From: Campylobacterales bacterium
GTDB taxonomy: Bacteria; Campylobacterota; Campylobacteria; Campylobacterales; QNZT01
Assembly (NCBI GenBank): GCA_027056215.1
Contig: JALULO010000255.1
Location: 1 to 21,255 of the forward strand
DNA: 21,255 nucleotides
Direction of reading: 5' to 3'
How positions within the stretch are numbered: the stretch's first letter is position 1; the number at the start of each line of letters is the position of its first letter. Below the pieces are notes generated by a model, which saw nothing but the letters and a program-made list of their open reading frames with translations, had not been told where the DNA came from and made no database searches. The position numbers and the translations under genes are program-made. Shown here one piece after another: positions 16,325 through 21,255 of this stretch.

Positions 16325-17596
16325 TTATAGGTTTATTGCTTTTTCACCATGAGTTGCTTCATCAAGACCCATTTGTTCTGTCTCTTCACTTACTCTTCCA
16401 CCACCTGTTAAAATAGCCGAGATAAAGTATACAACTGCAGTGGCAACACCACCATAAACTATAGTTAATCCAATAGCTTTAAACTGCGCAACTAACTGAG
16501 TTGCAAGATTAAAATCGTCTGCTTTAAGGTATGGAGCGATAAATAATGCTGTAGCGATAGAACCCCAGATACCAACAAGACCATGTACCCAAAAAGCATC
16601 TAAACTATCATCAACTTTGAACATATGTTTTATTTTAGAAACACCGATAAATCCAACGATACCACCAACAAGACCGATGATAATAGCACCAACGACACCT
16701 GCTGAACCTGATGCAGGAGTGATTGCAACAAGACCTGCAACTGCACCTGAAGCACCACCAACCAAAGTAGCTTTTTTATAGAAAAGATACTCAACAAGCA
16801 ACCAACCGATTACACCAAGTGCTGCTGCAACATTTGTAATCAAAAATGCATTACCCGCAACACCATCAGCGGCAACTTCACTACCGGCATTAAATCCGAA
16901 CCAGCCAAACCATAATAGTGCCGCACCAAGAACAGTTAAAACAGGAGAAAAAGGTTTGATAGCTGATTTACCATAATCTTTTCTTTTTCCAAGAATCATA
17001 GCAACAACAAAACCCGCTACACCAGCATTGATATGAACGACTGTACCACCGGCAAAATCCATCTCACCAAAGTTTAGCGTTGTACCACCACCCCAAGCCC
17101 AGTGTGTGATAGGTGCATAAACAACTAAAATCCAAAGTGCTACAAAGATAGTATATGTTGAAAATTTTACTCTTTCAATCATCGAACCACTCGCGATTGC
17201 TACAGCAATAGCTGCAAAGGTTCCTTGAAATGCAACAAATAATAGTTCAGGAATCGTACCTGAAAGTGTTTTATCTGTTATACCCGCAAGTAAAAATTTA
17301 TTTGTACCGATAAAATCGCCATCACCAAATGCTATACCATATCCGGCAACTACCCATACAAGTGTACCTACTGCAAAAGCGATTAAACTCATTCCCATAG
17401 TATTCAACACATTTTTGTTACGTGTCATACCCCCGTAAAAAAGCGCTAGTCCTGCTGGAGTCATCAACATTACAAATGCTGTAGCCACTAACATCCATGC
17501 AGTATCCCCACTATTTAATGTATCGTCAGCCATAGCGGCAACTGGCAAAATTAACATTGCCAAAAACGTTAAAAATGTTTTGTTTTTCATTTTCAC
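16325..17596 (-). CDS. amt: Ammonium transporter Amt
   Basis: Trimeric inner-membrane ammonium channel, 423 residues. A cleavable signal peptide (about 1-22, AAMA then DDTLNSG) precedes eleven expected membrane helices. Functional residues are visible: HWAWGGG (165-171, Trp at the external gate), DFAGGTVVHINAG (Asp180 and His188 of the pore) and FWVHGLVGIWGS (335-346, His338 of the twin-His pair). The cytosolic tail (TEQMGLDEATHGEKAI) has the conserved LDxxxHGE motif. AAGGAAAGGTG precedes the ATG. It is followed after 20 nt by glnK and is probably induced under nitrogen limitation. Confidence 0.97.
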   Translation of the reverse strand: MKMKNKTFLTFLAMLILPVAAMADDTLNSGDTAWMLVATAFVMLMTPAGLALFYGGMTRNKNVLNTMGMSLIAFAVGTLVWVVAGYGIAFGDGDFIGTNKFLLAGITDKTLSGTIPELLFVAFQGTFAAIAVAIASGSMIERVKFSTYTIFVALWILVVYAPITHWAWGGGTTLNFGEMDFAGGTVVHINAGVAGFVVAMILGKRKDYGKSAIKPFSPVLTVLGAALLWFGWFGFNAGSEVAADGVAGNAFLITNVAAALGVIGWLLVEYLFYKKATLVGGASGAVAGLVAITPASGSAGVVGAIIIGLVGGIVGFIGVSKIKHMFKVDDSLDAFWVHGLVGIWGSIATALFIAPYLKADDFNLATQLVAQFKAIGLTIVYGGVATAVVYFISAILTGGGRVSEETEQMGLDEATHGEKAINL

Positions 17597-17647
17597 CTTT
17601 CCTTATTTAATGATTTTAAAACTTTATTGTACATAACTTTTTACTAT

Positions 17648-17653
17648 ATTGTA
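17648..17653 (-). promoter_or_regulatory. Possible -10 element for amt-glnK
   Basis: TACAAT on the minus strand, about 52 bp upstream of the amt ATG. An overlapping alternative is TATAGT (17643-17648). No -24/-12 sigma-54 pair (GG-N10-GC) was found upstream of amt. Five bases upstream lies ATCATATGCT, also present at the regulator promoter (19105-19114). Confidence 0.3.
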
Positions 17654-17720
17654 GTCGAGCATATGATTAAATTTTAAGCAATTATATAATTAGTGGAGAA
17701 AGTTTACGAAGAGAGAATAA

Positions 17721-17751
17721 GGAACAAGTTAGACAAATCCTATCTTGTTCC
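17721..17751 (-). terminator. Terminator-like hairpin downstream of the porin gene
   Basis: GGAACAAG (17721-17728) pairs with CTTGTTCC (17744-17751). On the minus strand it is followed by TTATTCTCTCTT, while the plus strand continues AAAGAG, so it most likely serves the porin transcript, ending about 65 nt past its stop codon. Confidence 0.5.
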
Positions 17752-17768
17752 AAAGAGTTGAAATGATT

Positions 17769-17805
17769 GTGCCCGCTAGGAGGTTTTAGACACCTATGAG
17801 AGCAC
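17769..17805 (-). other. Possible structured element in the porin 3' region
   Basis: A locally GC-richer patch between the porin stop and its terminator. GTGC (17769-17772) can pair with GCAC (17802-17805), and TAGG (17777-17780) with CCTA (17793-17796), giving an interrupted stem. It matches no RNA family I recognise and could be chance. Confidence 0.25.
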
Positions 17806-17816
17806 GGTTTGTATTT

Positions 17817-19004
17817 TTAGAAGTTATATGTTAAATATGCTTGAACATCGTTCACAGCATCAGAACCATCAACATCTGTATTGATATATGCTAAAGTTGC
17901 ATCAAGGTTACCCAAAGATTTTGTAGCAGTTACAGCGATTTCTTGCATATCTGCAACAGCTCCACCATGGTCTGCACTTGTATAGTAAACACCAAAGTCT
18001 GCAATATCTTTTGCACTATACTCTGCTGTAATATTAAAAGAATCTGTATCAGACTCACCTACATGATCAAAGTTCCACCATGCTTCTGTGTATAGTTTTG
18101 ATTGGTCATTTCCAAGATTTTTAAATCCTAGTGCTTTAGATGTACCAGTCATAGCATCTACACTTGAATATGCTGCACTTAACCCGATACCTTCGTAGTT
18201 ATATCCAAGCTTAACTGCAAATGCATTTCCATCAGAATTGTCACTAGCATCTAATCTTGCAAATTGTGCACCTAAACCAAATCCTGCATATTCAGTATCT
18301 GCTTGAATCCATGTGACATTTGCTACACTTGGAGCGATATAATACCAAGCTTGCGCAGTTACACTTGGTATGATTTTTGTAACAGCACCAAATGCATAAG
18401 CACCTTCTTTAGTTAAAAACTGATTAAAACTATCATCACTAAAACCCTTTGTTGCATTTACAGTAAAAGCTGTTCCTGCACCTGCATTATTGCTTCTTCC
18501 AACCCATGCACCTACCAATGTCGTATCAACAATATCATTATTTACTGCTACTGCTGCATCAAATGTATTTTTAGCGATATTCCATGTTTCTGTAAATACC
18601 ATAGGTGTATCAAGTGCTTGACGACCAACTACCATAGTAGTATTTGAAAGACCGTTTAATGGATGAAATGCAAGATTTAATGTATCAATCCAGATTGCGT
18701 CATCCACGGTATGGTTAATCCAAGTTCCAGCTACAAGTGTGTTTTCAAGACCCATTGTACTAACGCCTGTTATGCCATAGTTCAATTTAACACAAGTATC
18801 ACATGAACCAACTGCTGCAGTTCCACCCAATTGTACAGCTGCATTTCCATAAGAGGTACCTCTATTAAAAAGATCACCGCTACCTGCATCATTTGTTCTA
18901 TAAAACAAACTTGCACTTCCACCAAAGCTTTTACTACTGATGTCAGCCATTGCTGCTGTTGATAGCATTGCGAGTGCTACTATACTTAAACTAATTCTTT
19001 TCAT
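17817..19004 (-). CDS. Outer-membrane porin of the Campylobacterota type
   Basis: A beta-barrel porin of 395 residues. The signal peptide covers about 1-20 (LSIVALAMLSTAAMA), alternating amphipathic strands run throughout, and the chain ends in VQAYLTYNF, the C-terminal Phe of barrel proteins. A CDTC pair (68-71) sits in an early loop. The WxxAxNTFDAAVAV and long hydrophilic loop pattern fit the OprD-like general porins of this phylum, but the substrate cannot be told. AGGAG precedes the ATG. It lies upstream of amt-glnK on the same strand but is separated by 220 bp with a terminator-like hairpin, so it is likely a separate unit. It shares its divergent promoter region with the regulator at 19127. 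Confidence 0.82.
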   Translation of the reverse strand: MKRISLSIVALAMLSTAAMADISSKSFGGSASLFYRTNDAGSGDLFNRGTSYGNAAVQLGGTAAVGSCDTCVKLNYGITGVSTMGLENTLVAGTWINHTVDDAIWIDTLNLAFHPLNGLSNTTMVVGRQALDTPMVFTETWNIAKNTFDAAVAVNNDIVDTTLVGAWVGRSNNAGAGTAFTVNATKGFSDDSFNQFLTKEGAYAFGAVTKIIPSVTAQAWYYIAPSVANVTWIQADTEYAGFGLGAQFARLDASDNSDGNAFAVKLGYNYEGIGLSAAYSSVDAMTGTSKALGFKNLGNDQSKLYTEAWWNFDHVGESDTDSFNITAEYSAKDIADFGVYYTSADHGGAVADMQEIAVTATKSLGNLDATLAYINTDVDGSDAVNDVQAYLTYNF

Positions 19005-19085
19005 TCATTTCTCCTAATAATTTTTTGAACGAGACTATAATGCTATCAAATATAAACTGTATTTTACTTTATAAAGTTTTATTAT

Positions 19086-19097
19086 AAATGATCATTT
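19086..19097. promoter_or_regulatory. 12-bp perfect palindrome in the porin/regulator divergent region
   Basis: AAATGATCATTT is a perfect palindrome whose right half covers the position expected for the -35 element (19091-19096) of the regulator promoter. It is a good candidate operator, possibly for the Fis-type HTH protein encoded next to it. The function is inferred. Confidence 0.4.
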
Positions 19098-19110
19098 TTT
19101 AAGCATCATA

Positions 19111-19119
19111 TGCTATAAT
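19111..19119 (+). promoter_or_regulatory. Extended -10 promoter just upstream of the regulator start
   Basis: TGCTATAAT is a TGnTATAAT extended -10 element ending only 7 bp before the ATG at 19127, so transcription should begin at or next to the start codon. No ribosome binding site precedes the ATG, consistent with a leaderless mRNA. Confidence 0.5.
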
Positions 19120-19126
19120 TTTTAGC

Positions 19127-19837
19127 ATGAATAGTATCAACAGTATTAAAAAAGGTTTAAAGCTAAGTAAATCACTACTTGTTTCAACTATAATCATTGG
19201 TGAACCCTATACAGGCAAGATGGAATTGGTAAAATCTATCTATCCTCAGGCACTTTACGTAGATGCAAGTGAATATGCTCAACTTAAACACACATTGCAT
19301 ACTCACAATGAAATAGTAATCTATAACTTTGAGAAAATCACTAACTTTAGTCTAATTGATTTTACCAACAAACGAATCATTGCCATTGCGAATAAGACAA
19401 ATAACATCAAAGAGATAGAAGATCATTTTGCTTTTATTTACTATATACCGCCTCTTAGAGAACGAAAAGATGAAGTCTACAAGCTAAGTCAAATGTTAAG
19501 TACAACTATCAAAGAAGAACTTATGCTTGATGAGAGTGTTAAAATAGATTTAACAAAATTAGATCTTTCTCAAAATTTTAAATCCTTTAAGATTTCACTC
19601 TATAAAGAGTTTATTAAGAAGAGTTTGACTACCGAAGATTTAGAAGAAGTTTTATATACACATTTTCTAGAAAATCTGGAAGGCAAAAACGGTTATAAAG
19701 AATATCTTCCTATTTATGAAAAACCTCTTATAATAGCTGGACTCAAAAAGTTCAAATCACAACTTAAACTCGCGGAAGTATTAGGACTCAATAGAAACAC
19801 ACTACGAAAGAAGATTCATGAAAACGATATTGACTAA
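19127..19837 (+). CDS. Degenerate NtrC-like regulator: reduced AAA+ plus Fis-type HTH
   Basis: A 236-residue protein that reads as a stripped NtrC-family activator. There is no receiver domain. IIIGEPYTGKMELVKSIYP (22-40) occupies the place of the Walker A segment (G-x4-GK kept). The segment that would hold GAFTGA, the sigma-54 contact loop, is missing: only about 30 residues separate Walker A from EIVIYNFEKI (62-71), which stands where Walker B (LFLDEI) should be and has lost Asp-Glu. RIIAIANK (83-90) matches the sensor-I strand and YYIPPLRERKDEV (105-117) the family's PPLRERxxDI motif. The C-terminus (about 200-233, LKLAEVLGLNRNTLRKKIHE) is a Fis-type helix-turn-helix. It probably binds DNA but should not activate sigma-54. 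It is 20 nt overlapped with the PAS gene. Confidence 0.72.
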   Translation: MNSINSIKKGLKLSKSLLVSTIIIGEPYTGKMELVKSIYPQALYVDASEYAQLKHTLHTHNEIVIYNFEKITNFSLIDFTNKRIIAIANKTNNIKEIEDHFAFIYYIPPLRERKDEVYKLSQMLSTTIKEELMLDESVKIDLTKLDLSQNFKSFKISLYKEFIKKSLTTEDLEEVLYTHFLENLEGKNGYKEYLPIYEKPLIIAGLKKFKSQLKLAEVLGLNRNTLRKKIHENDID

Positions 19838-20525
19838 ATGTCAATTCATCATAGAAAATGATGCAAATCCTCTCCTTATATTTGATAATACAGGAAAAAT
19901 AAAATACCTAAATAAGCTTGCTGAGTTTTTACTAGGAAGTTGTCAGCCCAAAGAGCTTTATGATCTTGCGCTTTCTCATGCACCCAAAAGTTTCGGTGCA
20001 AAAATAACGTATATTGATCTGATTTATAAAACATATCATTTTTATGCTATCAATATACTTTATGAATGTGAAGAAGAGATTGTTATACACCTTTATCAAC
20101 AACCACTGCCATTACAAAAAGAAATCTTACTAGATGGTTATACGCCAACAGATATCAATCTTTTACTCGAAACCAATCTTGAACTCTTTAAGATGAATTA
20201 CCAAGGTAACTTAAAACTCTTTACCGACTATGATCTACCCAAAATTCATCTCAATCAAAACAGTTTTTCACTTCTTCTTAGAAAGATTTTTGAACAAGTA
20301 CAATCAAGTATAAAAATAGAAATCTCTATGACATTGAAACTAGGCGAATCTATCCATATCAATAAAAAACGCTACTCTATTTTGATCCTAAAAATCAAAA
20401 CAGACAAAAGGGAGATAGCCAACGATGCGCAAATCGAAAAACTCTCATCTCAAAACCATATTGTCCCTTTTTTGAAAAGCCATACTATCGTTTTAGAAAT
20501 ACCCTTTATCCGAGTGGAGGATTAA
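19818..20525 (+). CDS. PAS-domain protein with decayed histidine-kinase tail (NtrB-like)
   Basis: A 235-residue cytosolic protein. Residues 1-95 form a PAS domain of the NtrB kind (ENDANPLLIFDNTGKIKYLN, LAEFLLG). Residues 110-235 align in order with the end of a histidine kinase: a short helical region with no phosphorylatable His in an H-box, LPKIHLNQNSFSLLLRKIF (140-158) where the N-box would be but without the catalytic Asn, KLGESIHINKKRYSILILKI without a DxGxG motif, and VLEIPFI resembling the final strand. It therefore probably lacks kinase activity and may be a sensory partner of the overlapping regulator. The ATG lies inside the end of the upstream gene (20-nt overlap), with a weak AAGAAGA site. 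The stop codon overlaps the convergent reductase gene. Confidence 0.68.
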   Translation: MKTILTKCQFIIENDANPLLIFDNTGKIKYLNKLAEFLLGSCQPKELYDLALSHAPKSFGAKITYIDLIYKTYHFYAINILYECEEEIVIHLYQQPLPLQKEILLDGYTPTDINLLLETNLELFKMNYQGNLKLFTDYDLPKIHLNQNSFSLLLRKIFEQVQSSIKIEISMTLKLGESIHINKKRYSILILKIKTDKREIANDAQIEKLSSQNHIVPFLKSHTIVLEIPFIRVED

Positions 20526-21255
20526 GAAAGTTTCATATCTCCTAAAATCTCTGTAAAAACTTTGTATCTGCTCTCTGGTGAGGGATGTACCATCTTATAA
20601 ACCAAATCCGAAACTTCTTCGTCCAACGTATTGTTTAACTTCACAGGAGGAAGGGGTTTTTTTTGTCCTATTGGCTGAAAGTTATGAATCTCAAGATATG
20701 CCTTATCACTGGTAAGTTCTCTATAAATAGTATTTCCAAAATCAAATATTTCCAAAGGCTCAAACTTTCCAATACTCTTATGTCGAATAAGACTAAAACG
20801 ATAATCGATTCCCTTTTCCTTGATCCAATAATTAAACTTCATCATAAATGCAATCGCACCTTTAGAGTATGAGGGAAGTATCTCATCTAAAAACAGATCA
20901 AACTTTTGCCAACTCTTTCCCTCCTCAACCAATGCTTTGATATAAAAAGGAGCAAAACGTAAAGGCGCTGCTTTAAAAATAGTCACTGCTTCTTTGGATT
21001 TTGCAAAGCTTCCTCCCAGTAGTATGTCCACAGCTTCTTCTACCTTGCCATCTACCTTTGTTTTAGCACCAACAAAACCGATATCGCCCCACTCATGAAT
21101 ACCACACCCCTTAACACAGCCACTCCAGTGCATTCTGATCTTTTGAGTAAATCCAGGAAACTCAGTTTCTAAAAAATTTGCCATGTTTAGGGCATCGGCT
21201 TTATTGGCTATTACCCCATAACTACACTCGTTTTTTCCTACACACGCTACGAGAT
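20522..21255 (-). CDS. Sirohaem/[4Fe-4S] nitrite or sulfite reductase, C-terminal part (cut by right edge)
   Basis: The C-terminal ~244 residues of a ferredoxin-type nitrite/sulfite reductase; the frame stays open to the window edge, so the Met at 21184 is internal. Both cluster motifs are complete: CVGKNEC (Cys-x5-Cys) just inside the edge and WSGCVKGCG (Cys-x3-Cys) about 36 residues later. These are the four [4Fe-4S]/sirohaem ligands. IGFVGAKTK and VDILLGGSF follow as in the family. The tail after the Cys-x3-Cys motif is about 190 residues, clearly longer than usual, and the last ~90 (from about RFSLIRHK) match nothing I recognise. With amt-glnK nearby, assimilatory nitrite reduction (nirA-like) is favoured over sulfite reduction. 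It converges with the PAS gene and overlaps it by 4 nt. Confidence 0.85.
   Translation of the reverse strand, partial: LVACVGKNECSYGVIANKADALNMANFLETEFPGFTQKIRMHWSGCVKGCGIHEWGDIGFVGAKTKVDGKVEEAVDILLGGSFAKSKEAVTIFKAAPLRFAPFYIKALVEEGKSWQKFDLFLDEILPSYSKGAIAFMMKFNYWIKEKGIDYRFSLIRHKSIGKFEPLEIFDFGNTIYRELTSDKAYLEIHNFQPIGQKKPLPPVKLNNTLDEEVSDLVYKMVHPSPESRYKVFTEILGDMKLS

Noticed and set aside
17597..17720. Sigma-54 promoter upstream of amt
   Set aside because: TTGCTT is present, but no GG pair lies about 10 bp upstream of its GC, so the -24/-12 element is not supported.
21182..21184. Met at 21184 as the start of the reductase
   Set aside because: The frame continues to the window edge and the Cys-x5-Cys cluster motif lies upstream of this Met, so it is internal.

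Overview
The window is AT-rich, densely packed bacterial DNA. I infer a free-living Campylobacterota (epsilonproteobacterial) chromosome of the Sulfurimonas/Sulfuricurvum/Sulfurovum type. The reasons are a prepilin leader of the KKAFSLIE type with Ala before the cleavage site, many small periplasmic c-type cytochromes and porins, an amt-glnK pair, and the style of the intergenic regions. This is inferred from protein style; no database search was possible. No tRNA, rRNA, IS element, integrase or CRISPR array was seen. No gene-free stretch exceeds 300 bases; the largest is 17597-17816.

Region A (1-6960) is a type II secretion (T2SS) locus. A tightly overlapping minus-strand operon runs gspK-gspL-gspM-gspN-gspC-gspD-gspE, with gspE cut by the left edge. 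The major pseudopilin gene gspG stands alone and divergent on the plus strand. Together these encode the pseudopilus, inner-membrane platform, outer-membrane secretin and ATPase. gspF, H, I, J and O are not in the window.

Region B (6946-15885) is accessory envelope and periplasm. It begins with an unrecognised cytosolic protein (6946-7917). Two paralogous C-terminal-haem (class II-like) cytochromes on the plus strand (8038 and 14532) then flank three minus-strand genes: a FadL/OmpP1-type outer-membrane channel, a 1049-residue exported protein with a near-perfect internal duplication (DUF302-like modules), and an exported protein made largely of 26 uninterrupted 11-residue repeats. The second cytochrome is followed by an orphan RND/HlyD-type periplasmic adaptor.

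Region C (15957-21255) concerns nitrogen. On the minus strand are glnK (P-II), amt (ammonium channel) and a 16-strand-type porin. Divergent from the porin are two overlapping plus-strand genes that read as stripped-down relatives of NtrC and NtrB. The regulator keeps a Walker-A-like loop, the PPLRER motif and a Fis-type helix-turn-helix, but has no receiver domain and no GAFTGA. Its partner keeps a PAS domain and a decayed kinase tail with no phospho-accepting His. Convergent with them, and cut by the right edge, is a sirohaem/[4Fe-4S] nitrite or sulfite reductase. The likely theme is ammonium uptake and assimilatory nitrite reduction under an atypical regulator pair, which is the most interesting candidate system here.
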